30,685 bases of DNA from positions 1 through 30,685 of the forward strand of contig DHIM01000176.1 in the NCBI GenBank assembly GCA_002403785.1, read 5' to 3'. A program made the translations under genes and the position numbers. The DNA is from Clostridium sp. UBA4746 (GTDB lineage: Bacteria; Bacillota; Clostridia; Clostridiales; Clostridiaceae). Each line of letters starts with the position of its first letter. Position 1 is the stretch's first letter. This document shows positions 1-7,583 of this stretch, piece by piece. A model generated the notes under the pieces. The model was not told the DNA's origin, ran no database searches, and was given only the letters and a program-made list of their open reading frames with translations.

Positions 1-30
1 TCAGGAGTTGTTACTTCAATAATTAAATAA
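1..30 (+). CDS. tuf: Elongation factor Tu, C-terminal end only (partial)
   Basis: The first ten codons read SGVVTSIIK and then TAA, which matches the conserved C-terminus of bacterial EF-Tu (usually ...SGVVTSIIE). Only nine residues are inside the window, so the start and the GTP-binding domain are not visible. EF-Tu delivers aminoacyl-tRNA to the ribosome. A tuf gene just upstream of rpsJ is the normal arrangement in Firmicutes, which supports the call; a strong terminator follows at 84-112. The last residue here is Lys rather than the commoner Glu. Confidence 0.82.
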   Translation, partial: SGVVTSIIK

Positions 31-83
31 TAATTTATAAATACCAATTGGTAATTTCAATTATAATAAAAGCTTTTATTATT

Positions 84-112
84 AAGGAGAAGAGGACGCT
101 CTTCTCCTTTTG
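84..112 (+). terminator. Rho-independent terminator of tuf
   Basis: A perfect 11-bp stem (84-94 pairs with 99-109) with a GACG tetraloop is followed by a short T run. It lies 54 nt after the EF-Tu stop codon and separates tuf from the ribosomal operon promoter at 189. Confidence 0.9.
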
Positions 113-188
113 TGTACTCTAAAACTTATTCATAAGTATGTATAAAGGTCATATATATAAAAATATTAAAATAAAATAAAAAAAATAC

Positions 189-217
189 TTGTCAAAGCAA
201 AAGAAATGTTGTATACT
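189..217 (+). promoter_or_regulatory. Sigma-A promoter of the S10-spc-alpha operon
   Basis: TTGTCA (189-194) and TATACT (212-217) are separated by exactly 17 bp, close to the SigA consensus. The expected start of transcription is near 224, giving a leader of about 200 nt before rpsJ. It is the only strong promoter seen between the tuf terminator and rpsJ. Confidence 0.8.
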
Positions 218-223
218 TTAGAG

Positions 224-427
224 GTTGTATTGTGGTAACAGCGATGAGGGAAGAGGTTGCCGGACTTCCGGGTTATTCTTCACCGAGCATGTCCTGATCT
301 TGAATCGGGCGACGGGGTTCGTGAGTTTGTTCCATACATTTATTGCATGCAACACCCGGAACAGTTTACAGAACATCCGCTGTTGTACGTAAGAAGTAAA
401 GCGTGCGATGAAAAGGAGGAAATAATA
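224..427 (+). ncRNA. Structured 5' leader of the S10 operon (candidate cis-regulatory RNA)
   Basis: This leader is clearly more GC-rich than the surrounding non-coding DNA. A hairpin spans 250-281: GAAGA/TCTTC closes an internal loop, above which CCGG (260-263) pairs with CCGG (268-271) around an ACTT loop. Further down, CAACA (350-354) can pair with TGTTG (381-385), or AACAG (360-364) with CTGTT (380-384); the two pairings exclude each other, as in a switch. The region happens to be open in frame with rpsJ, but the strong ribosome binding site at 411-420 places translation at 428. The regulator is unknown. Confidence 0.5.
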
Positions 428-736
428 ATGATAAAACAAAAAATTAGAATCAGATTAAAGGCTTTTGATCACAATATATTAGATCAATCAGCTGAGAAAA
501 TTGTTCAAACTGCTAAAAGCACAGGAGCTAAAGTAGCTGGTCCAGTACCACTACCTACAGAAAAAGATGTAATTACAGTATTAAGAGCTCCACACAAATA
601 CAAGGATTCAAGAGAGCAATTTGAAATAAGGACTCATAAGAGACTAATAGATATCATTAGTCCATCACCTAAAACTGTTGATGCATTAATGAGATTAGAC
701 TTGCCAGCTGGTGTTGATATCGAAATAAAACTATAG
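428..736 (+). CDS. rpsJ: 30S ribosomal protein S10
   Basis: S10 binds the 30S head and, in other bacteria, also acts in transcription antitermination with NusB. The 102-residue product is the standard length and begins MIKQKIRIRLKAFDH, with the typical PLPTEK and RTHKRLIDI motifs. The start is the ATG at 428, seven bases after AAAGGAGGA (412-420). A longer in-frame reading upstream gives a Cys/Pro-rich tail unlike S10 and is the leader RNA. It is the first gene of the ribosomal operon; a 119-nt spacer with hairpins follows. Confidence 0.97.
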   Translation: MIKQKIRIRLKAFDHNILDQSAEKIVQTAKSTGAKVAGPVPLPTEKDVITVLRAPHKYKDSREQFEIRTHKRLIDIISPSPKTVDALMRLDLPAGVDIEIKL

Positions 737-855
737 GCGTACATAGAGTGCGATGAAGCGTATAAGTGTAATTCACTATGCGCAAGTAATAGATTACTAT
801 TACTAACTATTATGATCACTATTGTGGTCCGCTAATAAGTAGGAGGTGTATTTTC
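737..855 (+). promoter_or_regulatory. rpsJ-rplC spacer with hairpins
   Basis: This 119-nt gap is long for an operon whose genes are mostly 10-60 nt apart. It holds a perfect 8-bp hairpin with an ATTA tetraloop (785-792 with 797-804). Upstream is an imperfect stem around 737-783 (GCG/CGC, CATA/TATG, GTG/CAC), which competes with a small AGTG/CACT hairpin (765-768 with 774-777). The ribosome binding site for rplC follows at 841-848. It may control L3 translation or be an RNA-processing site; this is inferred from structure alone. Confidence 0.4.
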
Positions 856-1485
856 ATGAAAAAGGGAATAATGGGTAAAAAACTTGGTATGACTCAAATA
901 TTTGATGAAAATAGAAGAGTCGTTCCAGTAACAGTTGTCGAAGCAGGTCCATGCGTTGTTATTCAAAAGAAAACTATCGAAAATGATGGTTATAATGCAA
1001 TTAAAGTTGGTTTTGGTGAAATAAGAGAAAAGTTAGTTAACAAACCAATGAAGGGACAGTTTGCTAAGGCAGGAACATCTTTAAAAAGATTCGTAAAAGA
1101 ATTTAGAATGGAAGATATAAGTGCTTATGAAGTAGGTCAAGAATTTAAGGCAGATTTATTTGCTGCTGGAGATAAGATCGACGTATCAGGAATATCTAAA
1201 GGTAAGGGATTCCAAGGTTGTATTAAGAGATGGAATCAGCATACAGGTCCAATGAGTCATGGTTCTAAGTTCCACAGAGCAGTTGGATCAATGGGAGCAT
1301 CTTCCGATCCATCAAAAACATTTAAAAACAAACGTATGCCAGGTCATATGGGTAATGTTAGTACAACAGTGATGAACCTTGTAGTAGTTAAAGTAATGTC
1401 TGAAAAGAACATTATATTAATTAAAGGTGGTATTCCAGGACCAAACAAAGGCACAGTTGTAATAAGAAACGCAGTTAAAGCGTAA
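856..1485 (+). CDS. rplC: 50S ribosomal protein L3
   Basis: L3 is an early-assembly protein whose long loop reaches toward the peptidyl transferase centre. The 209-residue product starts MKKGIMGKKLGMTQIF and has the L3 signature around residues 115-145 (SKGKGFQG, GPMSHGSKFHR, GSMGASSDPS). The start is ATG 856, seven bases after AGGAGGTG. The sequence is full length with no oddities. rplD follows after 24 nt. Confidence 0.97.
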   Translation: MKKGIMGKKLGMTQIFDENRRVVPVTVVEAGPCVVIQKKTIENDGYNAIKVGFGEIREKLVNKPMKGQFAKAGTSLKRFVKEFRMEDISAYEVGQEFKADLFAAGDKIDVSGISKGKGFQGCIKRWNQHTGPMSHGSKFHRAVGSMGASSDPSKTFKNKRMPGHMGNVSTTVMNLVVVKVMSEKNIILIKGGIPGPNKGTVVIRNAVKA

Positions 1486-1509
1486 TTTTAAAAGAAAGGA
1501 GGATGCAGA

Positions 1510-2130
1510 ATGCTTACATTAGATTTGTTTAATAAAAAAGCAGAAAAAGTTGGAGACATTGAATTAAATGAAAATATATTTGGAGTTGAAATAAATACAA
1601 ATGCTATGCACCAAGTTGTAGTAGCACAACTAGCAAATAAAAGACAAGGAACTCAATCAGCTAAAACTAGAGCTGAAGTTCGAGGCGGTGGAATCAAGCC
1701 TTGGAGACAAAAAGGAACTGGTAGAGCAAGACAAGGTTCTATAAGAGCACCACAATGGATACATGGTGGTATAGTATTTGCTCCAAAGCCAAGAGATTAT
1801 CGTATGTCAGTACCAAAGACAATGAGAAGAGTTGCTTTTAAATCAGCTTTATCAGCTAAAGTAGCTTCAAATGAAATGATAGTTGTAGATAGCTTAGAAT
1901 TTGACTTACCAAAAACTAAAACAATGTTAGAGGTTTTAAAAGCATTTGATGCTAAGAAAACTTTAATTGTTGTTGAAAAGTCAGATGAAAATATTTATAA
2001 ATCAGCAAGAAACATACCTGGTGTTCAAGTAACCCCAGTAAATAATTTGAATGTTTATGACATACTTAAGTATGAAAAGTTCATAGTTACAAAGGATGCT
2101 GTATCTAAAATTGAGGAGGTGTATATATAA
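1510..2130 (+). CDS. rplD: 50S ribosomal protein L4
   Basis: L4 lines the peptide exit tunnel; in E. coli it also represses the S10 operon. The 206-residue product has the hallmark extended loop at about residues 60-85 (GGGIKPWRQKGTGRARQGS), where macrolide-resistance changes occur in other bacteria. The start is ATG 1510 after AGGAGG. The TAA stop shares its last A with the ATG of rplW, so the two are probably translationally coupled. Whether this L4 acts on the leader at 224-427 cannot be read from sequence. Confidence 0.97.
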   Translation: MLTLDLFNKKAEKVGDIELNENIFGVEINTNAMHQVVVAQLANKRQGTQSAKTRAEVRGGGIKPWRQKGTGRARQGSIRAPQWIHGGIVFAPKPRDYRMSVPKTMRRVAFKSALSAKVASNEMIVVDSLEFDLPKTKTMLEVLKAFDAKKTLIVVEKSDENIYKSARNIPGVQVTPVNNLNVYDILKYEKFIVTKDAVSKIEEVYI

Positions 2131-2423
2131 TGAAGCTAACTAGCCATGATATTATAAGAAAACCGATAATCACTGAAAAAAGTATGGCTGTAATGGCTGA
2201 TAAAAAATACACCTTTATAGTTGATATTCATGCAAATAAAACTCAAGTTAAAAAAGCAGTAGAAGATGTATTTGGAGTTAAAGTTGAGAATGTAAGAACA
2301 CTAAAGAATATGGGTAAAACTAAAAGAGTTGGGGTTCACATTGGAAAAAGAGCAGACTTCAAAAAAGCTATTGTTACATTAACAACAGAAAGCAAAACAA
2401 TTGAGTTCTTTGATGGTATGTAA
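2130..2423 (+). CDS. rplW: 50S ribosomal protein L23
   Basis: L23 sits at the tunnel exit and docks trigger factor and SRP. The 97-residue product begins MKLTSHDIIRKPIITEKS and carries the family motif VFGVKVENVRT and the basic segment MGKTKRVG. The start overlaps the rplD stop by one base (TAATG), with the binding site GAGGTG inside the end of rplD. Length is normal. Confidence 0.96.
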   Translation: MKLTSHDIIRKPIITEKSMAVMADKKYTFIVDIHANKTQVKKAVEDVFGVKVENVRTLKNMGKTKRVGVHIGKRADFKKAIVTLTTESKTIEFFDGM

Positions 2424-2478
2424 TTATTAAGCAGGTATTGGCAGAGGCCAGATAAGCGAAAAGAAGGAGGGAAATCAC

Positions 2479-3312
2479 ATGGCGATTAAGAAATTTAGAC
2501 CCACCACACCTTCAAGAAGAAATATGACTATGTCTGATTTTGAAGAAATAACAGTAGATAAGCCATTAAAATCACTTCTTGTAAGTACAAAAAGATCAGG
2601 TGGTAGAAATAATCAAGGTAAAATAACTGTTCGTCACCGAGGTGGTGGAGCAAAACAAAGTTACAGAATAATAGATTTTAAGAGAACTAAAGATGGTATT
2701 CCAGCAAAAGTTTCTACAATTGAGTATGATCCAAATAGATCTGCTTACATAGCTCTTGTTGTATATTCTGATGGTGAAAAAAAATATATAATTGCTCCAG
2801 TTGGATTAAAAGTTGGAGATGTAATTGAATCAGGTGAAAAGGCTGATATAAAGGTTGGAAACACACTTCCAATAATTAATATACCATTAGGTTCTACTAT
2901 TCATAATATAGAACTACAGGTAGGTAAAGGCGCTCAACTTGTAAGATCAGCAGGTTCTTCAGCTCAGCTTATGGCTAAAGAAGGAGAATATGCTCAAGTA
3001 AGACTTCCAAGTGGTGAAGTGCGATATATTAGAGTAAACTGTAGAGCTACTATAGGAACAGTTTCTAATTTAACTCATGATATTGTTAACATAGGTAAAG
3101 CAGGAAGAAAAAGACACTTAGGATTTAGACCTACAGTCAGAGGATCAGTAATGAATCCGAACGATCATCCACATGGTGGTGGAGAAGGTAAAGCACCAGT
3201 TGGTCACGCTAGTCCGATGACTCCTTGGGGTAAACCAGCTTTAGGATATAAAACTAGAAAAACTAAGAAATACTCTGACAAATTTATTGTCAAAGGAAAA
3301 AATAGAAAATAG
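2479..3312 (+). CDS. rplB: 50S ribosomal protein L2
   Basis: L2 is needed for subunit association and supports the peptidyl transferase centre. The 277-residue product has the N-terminal RNA-binding half (RSGGRNNQGKITVRHRGGG) and the invariant C-terminal GSVMNPNDHPHGGGEG with its conserved His. The start is ATG 2479, eight bases after AAGGAGGG. Length and motifs are typical. Confidence 0.97.
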   Translation: MAIKKFRPTTPSRRNMTMSDFEEITVDKPLKSLLVSTKRSGGRNNQGKITVRHRGGGAKQSYRIIDFKRTKDGIPAKVSTIEYDPNRSAYIALVVYSDGEKKYIIAPVGLKVGDVIESGEKADIKVGNTLPIINIPLGSTIHNIELQVGKGAQLVRSAGSSAQLMAKEGEYAQVRLPSGEVRYIRVNCRATIGTVSNLTHDIVNIGKAGRKRHLGFRPTVRGSVMNPNDHPHGGGEGKAPVGHASPMTPWGKPALGYKTRKTKKYSDKFIVKGKNRK

Positions 3313-3374
3313 CTTGAGGAGAATTTAATTCTCTTCGAAACTATGGTTATTGTGTATGAAGGGAGGCCACAAAA

Positions 3375-3656
3375 GTGAGTAGATCAGTAAAAAAAGGACC
3401 TTATGTGCAAGAAGTTCTGTTAAACAGAATAAATGAAATGAACAAAAATGGCGAGAAAAAAGTAATAAAGACTTGGTCAAGAAGTTCAACTATTTTTCCG
3501 CAAATGATAGGGCATACTATCGCAGTACATGATGGAAGAAAACATGTGCCAGTTTATGTTTTAGAAGATATGGTAGGACATAAATTAGGAGAATTTGCGT
3601 TAACTAGAACATTTAAAGGACATCTTGATAGAGAAAAAACAAGCAGAGTAAGATAG
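3375..3656 (+). CDS. rpsS: 30S ribosomal protein S19
   Basis: S19 binds the 30S head with S13, near the A-site tRNA. The 93-residue product begins MSRSVKKGPYV and holds the signature TWSRSSTIFPQMIGHTI, then VYVLEDMVGHKLGEFA. The start is GTG 3375 after GGGAGG; a GTG start for S19 is common in clostridia. Gene length is normal, and rplV follows after its binding site. Confidence 0.97.
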   Translation: MSRSVKKGPYVQEVLLNRINEMNKNGEKKVIKTWSRSSTIFPQMIGHTIAVHDGRKHVPVYVLEDMVGHKLGEFALTRTFKGHLDREKTSRVR

Positions 3657-3675
3657 TGTGAAGGAGGAAACAATC

Positions 3676-4011
3676 ATGGAGGCTAAAGCTATAGCTAAAT
3701 ATGTGAGAACGTCCTCAATGAAAATCGGGATTGTTCTTGATTTAATAAGAGGAAAAAATGTAAATGAAGCTTTTGCTATATTACAATACACTCCAAAAAA
3801 TGCAGCTGACATAGTAACAAAAGTACTTAAATCAGCTGTAGCAAATGCAGAAAACAATTTAAACTTAGATATTAATAGATTATATGTTGCAAAAACTTAT
3901 GCATGCCAAGGTCCAACACTTAAGAGATTTAGACCGCGTGCACAAGGAAGAGCTTATAGAATAAGAAAAAGATCTAGTCATATAACTATAATAGTTACAG
4001 AGAGAATATAA
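3676..4011 (+). CDS. rplV: 50S ribosomal protein L22
   Basis: L22 has a globular domain and a long beta-hairpin lining the exit tunnel near L4. The 111-residue product begins MEAKAIAKYVR, with the family segments DLIRGKNVNEA and, at the hairpin, GPTLKRFRPRAQGRA. The start is ATG 3676, eight bases after AAGGAGG (3661-3667). An upstream in-frame GTG at 3658 lies directly before that binding site and is not used. Confidence 0.96.
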   Translation: MEAKAIAKYVRTSSMKIGIVLDLIRGKNVNEAFAILQYTPKNAADIVTKVLKSAVANAENNLNLDINRLYVAKTYACQGPTLKRFRPRAQGRAYRIRKRSSHITIIVTERI

Positions 4012-4027
4012 AAAGGAGGGGTATAGC

Positions 4028-4693
4028 ATGGGACAAAAAATACATCCACACGGTTTTAGAGTTGGTGTAATAAAAGACTGGAGTTCTAAGTGGTATGCAG
4101 ATAAAAAGAATTTTTCAGACAATCTTGTTGAAGATTTTAAGATTAGAAAATTCTTAAAGAGTAAACTTTACACAGCTGGGATTTCTAAAATTGAAATCGA
4201 AAGAGCAGCTAAAAGAGTTAAAATCAACATACACACAGCTAAACCAGGAATGGTAATTGGTAGAGGCGGCTCTGGAATTGAAACTATAAAGCTTGATATG
4301 AAAAAAATCATAGCTGATAAGAATGTTTTAATTAACATAGTAGAAGTTAAACAAGCTGAAAACAATGCTCAATTAATGTCAGAAAACGTTGCTTCTCAAT
4401 TAGAAAAGAGAATTTCTTTTAGAAGAGCAATGAAGCAAACAATTCAAAGAGCTATGAGATCTAATATAAAGGGAGTCAAAATTGCTTGTGCAGGAAGACT
4501 TGGCGGAGCAGAAATAGCTAGAACTGAACATTATCATGAAGGTACAATACCGTGTCAAACATTGAGAGCCGATATTGATTATGGATTTGCAGAAGCAGAT
4601 ACAGTATATGGTAAAATTGGCGTTAAAGTTTGGGTATATAGAGGTGAAGTTCTTCCTACAAAGAAAACCGTTAAGGAAGAAGTAAAAGCGTAG
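4028..4693 (+). CDS. rpsC: 30S ribosomal protein S3
   Basis: S3 forms the mRNA entry site and has helicase function with S4 and S5. The 221-residue product begins MGQKIHPHGFRVGV. Its KH domain contains the loop MVIGRGGSGIE at about residues 76-86, and the C-terminal domain shows ARTEHYHEGTIPCQTLRADIDYG, cut here at family length. The start is ATG 4028 after AAGGAGGGG. No anomalies. Confidence 0.97.
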   Translation: MGQKIHPHGFRVGVIKDWSSKWYADKKNFSDNLVEDFKIRKFLKSKLYTAGISKIEIERAAKRVKINIHTAKPGMVIGRGGSGIETIKLDMKKIIADKNVLINIVEVKQAENNAQLMSENVASQLEKRISFRRAMKQTIQRAMRSNIKGVKIACAGRLGGAEIARTEHYHEGTIPCQTLRADIDYGFAEADTVYGKIGVKVWVYRGEVLPTKKTVKEEVKA

Positions 4694-4718
4694 AAGTGTA
4701 AGGAAGGAGGAATGAGAC

Positions 4719-5162
4719 ATGTTAATGCCTAAGAGAACTAAACATCGTAAGGTTCATCGCGGTAGAATGAGAGGAAAAGCTACAAGAGGAAACTTTATTG
4801 CATACGGTGATTATGCATTACAAGCTATGGAATGTGGCTGGGTTAAGAGTAATCAAATTGAAGCTGCCAGAGTTGCTATCAATAGAGAAGTAAAAAGAGG
4901 CGGAAAGGTTTGGATAAAAATTTTCCCTGATAAGCCAGTAACTGAAAAACCAGCTGAAACTCGTATGGGTTCCGGTAAAGGATCAGTAGAATATTGGGTA
5001 GCAGTTGTTAAACCAGGTAGAGTCTTATTCGAGATTGCAGGAGTAACAGAAGAAGCAGCTAGAGAGGCAATGAGACTTGCTTCACACAAACTTCCAATAA
5101 AAACTAAGTTTGTATCTAGAAAAGATTTTGAGGAAATGGGTGGTGAAGTCGTTGAAGGCTAA
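4719..5162 (+). CDS. rplP: 50S ribosomal protein L16
   Basis: L16 organises the A-site side of the 50S subunit. The 147-residue product begins MLMPKRTKHRKVHRGRMRG and contains the family motif KPAETRMGSGKGSVEYWVAVV. ATG 4719 lies eight bases after AAGGAGG; an internal ATG at 4725 is closer and less likely. The last 11 bases overlap the start of rpmC. Confidence 0.97.
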   Translation: MLMPKRTKHRKVHRGRMRGKATRGNFIAYGDYALQAMECGWVKSNQIEAARVAINREVKRGGKVWIKIFPDKPVTEKPAETRMGSGKGSVEYWVAVVKPGRVLFEIAGVTEEAAREAMRLASHKLPIKTKFVSRKDFEEMGGEVVEG

Positions 5163-5364
5163 TGAATTAAATGAATTGAGACAAAGTAATCCTCAAGATT
5201 TGCTAGTGAAAATGTCTGATTTAAAGGCGGAATTATTTAACCTTAGATTTCAGTTAGCTACAGGGCAATTAGAAAACCCTATGAGAATTAAACAAGTAAA
5301 AAAATCTATAGCCCAAATTAAGACCATCCTTAGGCAAGAAGAAATAAAGGCGTTTGAACAGTAA
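5152..5364 (+). CDS. rpmC: 50S ribosomal protein L29
   Basis: L29 is a small helical protein at the tunnel exit beside L23. The 70-residue product starts at TTG 5152 (MKANELNELRQSNP) and contains LFNLRFQLATGQLENP, the L29 signature. Reading farther upstream adds residues from inside rplP that do not belong to L29. The start lies inside rplP, overlapping its end by 11 bases. The binding site is weak (GGTGG, 5140-5144), so translation is probably coupled to rplP. Confidence 0.93.
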   Translation: MKANELNELRQSNPQDLLVKMSDLKAELFNLRFQLATGQLENPMRIKQVKKSIAQIKTILRQEEIKAFEQ

Positions 5365-5385
5365 AACTGAAAGGAGGTTGCTCTT

Positions 5386-5640
5386 GTGGAAAGAAATAAC
5401 AGGAAAACAAGAACAGGTAAAGTAGTTTCTGATAAAATGGATAAGACAATAGTTGTTGCAATCGAAACAAAAGTTCGTCACCCGTTATACGGAAAGATAA
5501 TTAATAAAACAACAAAATTTAAGGCTCATGATGAAAATAATGAAGCTAAAATTAATGATAAAGTTTCAATTATGGAAACTAGACCATTATCTAAAGATAA
5601 AAGATGGAGAGTTACTGGAATAGTTGAAAAAGCTAAATAA
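5386..5640 (+). CDS. rpsQ: 30S ribosomal protein S17
   Basis: S17 is a primary 16S-binding protein with an OB fold. The 84-residue product begins MERNNRKTRTGKVVSDKMDKT and ends with the conserved block ETRPLSKDKRWRVTGIVEKA. The start is GTG 5386 after AAAGGAGG. Length is normal. It lies between rpmC and rplN as in other Firmicutes. Confidence 0.96.
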   Translation: MERNNRKTRTGKVVSDKMDKTIVVAIETKVRHPLYGKIINKTTKFKAHDENNEAKINDKVSIMETRPLSKDKRWRVTGIVEKAK

Positions 5641-5676
5641 TATCTCAGTTCTACGACTGAAAGGAGGGTATTTGAT

Positions 5677-6045
5677 ATGATACAACAGCAGTCAAAATTA
5701 AAGGTTGCAGATAATTCTGGTGCAAAAGAAATCATGTGTATTAGAGTATTAGGTGGTTCTAAGAGGAAATGGGGAAACATCAGTGACATAATAGTTGCCA
5801 GCGTAAAAAGTGCAACACCAGGTGGAGTTGTTAAAAAAGGTGAAGTTGTTAAGGCAGTTATCGTTAGATCAGCAAAAGGCTTAAGAAGAGCAGATGGATC
5901 ATACGTTAAATTTGATGATAATGCAGCTGTTATCATAAAGGACGACAAAACCCCAAGAGGAACTCGTATATTCGGACCTGTTGCAAGGGAGTTAAGGGAT
6001 AAAGACTTCATAAAGATCTTATCACTAGCGCCTGAAGTTCTATAA
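5677..6045 (+). CDS. rplN: 50S ribosomal protein L14
   Basis: L14 is on the subunit interface and contacts helix 44 of 16S rRNA. The 122-residue product begins MIQQQSKLKVADNSGAKEIM and contains the L14 signature around residues 60-86 (KAVIVRSAKGLRRADGSYV) and the closing motif GTRIFGPVARELRDK. The start is ATG 5677 after AAAGGAGGG. The sequence is full length. Confidence 0.97.
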   Translation: MIQQQSKLKVADNSGAKEIMCIRVLGGSKRKWGNISDIIVASVKSATPGGVVKKGEVVKAVIVRSAKGLRRADGSYVKFDDNAAVIIKDDKTPRGTRIFGPVARELRDKDFIKILSLAPEVL

Positions 6046-6062
6046 GATAGGAGGTGTCTAAC

Positions 6063-6386
6063 ATGGCAGTTATAAAAGTGCACGTAAGAAAAAAAGATTC
6101 AGTAATGGTTATTTCAGGTAAAGACAAAGGCAAAATAGGCGAAGTCTTAGCTGTATATCCTAAAAAAGGTAAGGTTTTAGTGAAAGATGTTAGTGTAGTT
6201 ACAAAACATCAGAAACCAAGCAAACAAAATATGCAAGGTGGAATAACTCACAGAGAAGCAGCTATAAATAGTTCTAAAGTTATGTTATATTGTACAAAAT
6301 GCAAAAACGTAACAAGAATAAATAGCAAAATTTTAGACGATGGAACTAAGGTAAGAGTCTGCAAAAAATGTGGAGAGACATTTTAA
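6063..6386 (+). CDS. rplX: 50S ribosomal protein L24, zinc-ribbon form
   Basis: L24 starts 50S assembly. The 107-residue product has the KOW domain near residues 10-40 (DSVMVISGKDKGKIGEVLA) and the QGGITHREA block. The C-terminus carries CTKC (77, 80) and CKKC (100, 103), a probable zinc ribbon, in place of the plain tail of Bacillus L24; clostridial L24 proteins often have it. The start is ATG 6063 after AGGAGGTG (6050-6057); the GTG at 6054 is inside that binding site. Confidence 0.95.
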   Translation: MAVIKVHVRKKDSVMVISGKDKGKIGEVLAVYPKKGKVLVKDVSVVTKHQKPSKQNMQGGITHREAAINSSKVMLYCTKCKNVTRINSKILDDGTKVRVCKKCGETF

Positions 6387-6408
6387 TTTCTGAAAGGAGG
6401 TTTAACAT

Positions 6409-6951
6409 ATGAGTTCAAGGCTACAAGAGAAATACGAAAGTGAAGTAGTGCAAGCTTTAATGGAAAAGTTCGGTTATAAAAATATAATGGAAGTTCCAAA
6501 GCTTGAAAAGATAGTTTTAAATATGGGAGTTGGAGAAGCTAAAGATAATTCTAAAGTTTTAGATGCTGCTCTCAGTGATATGCAAATTATAGCAGGTCAA
6601 AAACCAATTGTAACAAGAGCAAAGAAATCTATAGCTAACTTCAAGCTAAGAGAAAATACACCAATAGGTTGTAAAGTTACATTGAGAAAAGCTCAAATGT
6701 TCGAATTTGCTGATAAATTAATGAACGTTGCATTGCCTAGAGTCAGAGATTTTAGAGGAGCTTCTTCTAAAGCATTTGATGGTAGAGGGAATTATGCTAT
6801 CGGTATTAAAGAACAACTTATATTTCCAGAAATAGATTATGATAAAATTGACAAAGTAAGAGGAATGGATATAATATTCGTTACTACAGCAAAGACAGAC
6901 GAGGAAGCAAGAGAGTTATTAAGGTTCCTTGGAATGCCATTTGCTCAATAA
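6409..6951 (+). CDS. rplE: 50S ribosomal protein L5
   Basis: L5 binds 5S rRNA and bridges to the 30S head. The 180-residue product has the signature block at residues 50-80 (GQKPIVTRAKKSIANFKLRE) and RVRDFRGASSKAFDGRGNYAIG near 125-147. The start is ATG 6409 after AAAGGAGG, and length is standard. It is followed after 15 nt by the zinc-type rpsN. Confidence 0.97.
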   Translation: MSSRLQEKYESEVVQALMEKFGYKNIMEVPKLEKIVLNMGVGEAKDNSKVLDAALSDMQIIAGQKPIVTRAKKSIANFKLRENTPIGCKVTLRKAQMFEFADKLMNVALPRVRDFRGASSKAFDGRGNYAIGIKEQLIFPEIDYDKIDKVRGMDIIFVTTAKTDEEARELLRFLGMPFAQ

Positions 6952-6966
6952 TAAGGAGGTAAACAT

Positions 6967-7152
6967 ATGGCACGTAAGGCTTTAATAGAGAAATGGAAAA
7001 AAGAACCTAAATATTCATCTAGAGCTTATACAAGATGTAGACTATGTGGAAGACCACATTCTGTATTACAAAAATTTGGTATATGTCGTATCTGTTTTAG
7101 AGAACTTGCACACAAGGGAGAAATTCCTGGTTGCAGAAAAGCAAGTTGGTAA
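6967..7152 (+). CDS. rpsN: 30S ribosomal protein S14, zinc-binding (type Z)
   Basis: S14 binds the 30S head. This is the short 61-residue type with four zinc-ligand cysteines at 24, 27, 40 and 43 (CRLCGRPH, CRICFRE). Firmicutes often have a second, longer zinc-free copy used under zinc starvation; none is seen here. The start is ATG 6967 after AAGGAGG. Confidence 0.97.
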   Translation: MARKALIEKWKKEPKYSSRAYTRCRLCGRPHSVLQKFGICRICFRELAHKGEIPGCRKASW

Positions 7153-7184
7153 TTAGAACATTCTAATGAAAGGAGGCACGAAAA

Positions 7185-7583
7185 ATGGTTATGACTGACC
7201 CAATCGCAGATTTGCTAACACGTATAAGAAATGCAAATGTTGTTAGACATGAAATAGTAGAAGTACCTTCATCAACTATAAAGAAGGAAATCGCAAATAT
7301 ATTGCTTCAAGAAGGATACCTTAAAAACATAGAAGAATATAATGATGGTGTCGTTCCTATGATGAGACTTGCAATGAAATACGGTCAAAACAAGGAAAGA
7401 GTTATCACTGGACTTAAGCGAATATCGAAACCTGGTTTAAGGGTATATTCTAAAAATGAAGATATTCCAAAAGTATTGAATGGTTTAGGAGTTGCTATAA
7501 TATCAACTTCAAAAGGATTAGTAGCAGATAGAGAAGCTAGAAAATCAGGCCTAGGCGGAGAAGTTATTTGTTATATTTGGTAG
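7185..7583 (+). CDS. rpsH: 30S ribosomal protein S8
   Basis: S8 is a primary 16S-binding protein and, in E. coli, the translational repressor of the spc operon. The 132-residue product begins MVMTDPIADLLTRIRNA and ends with the S8 signature STSKGLVADREARKSGLGGE, then VICYIW. The start is ATG 7185 after AAAGGAGG. An unusually long 199-nt spacer separates it from rplF. Confidence 0.97.
   Translation: MVMTDPIADLLTRIRNANVVRHEIVEVPSSTIKKEIANILLQEGYLKNIEEYNDGVVPMMRLAMKYGQNKERVITGLKRISKPGLRVYSKNEDIPKVLNGLGVAIISTSKGLVADREARKSGLGGEVICYIW

Noticed and set aside
257..427. An N-terminal extension of S10, in frame with rpsJ from 257
   Set aside because: The extra residues are Cys/Pro-rich and unlike S10, the region is the transcribed leader, and the strong binding site at 412-420 marks ATG 428 as the start.
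4400..4720. Long open frames on the minus strand opposite ribosomal genes, here and at several other places
   Set aside because: They are opposite conserved genes, lack binding sites and have no recognisable family; they follow from the codon bias of the real genes.
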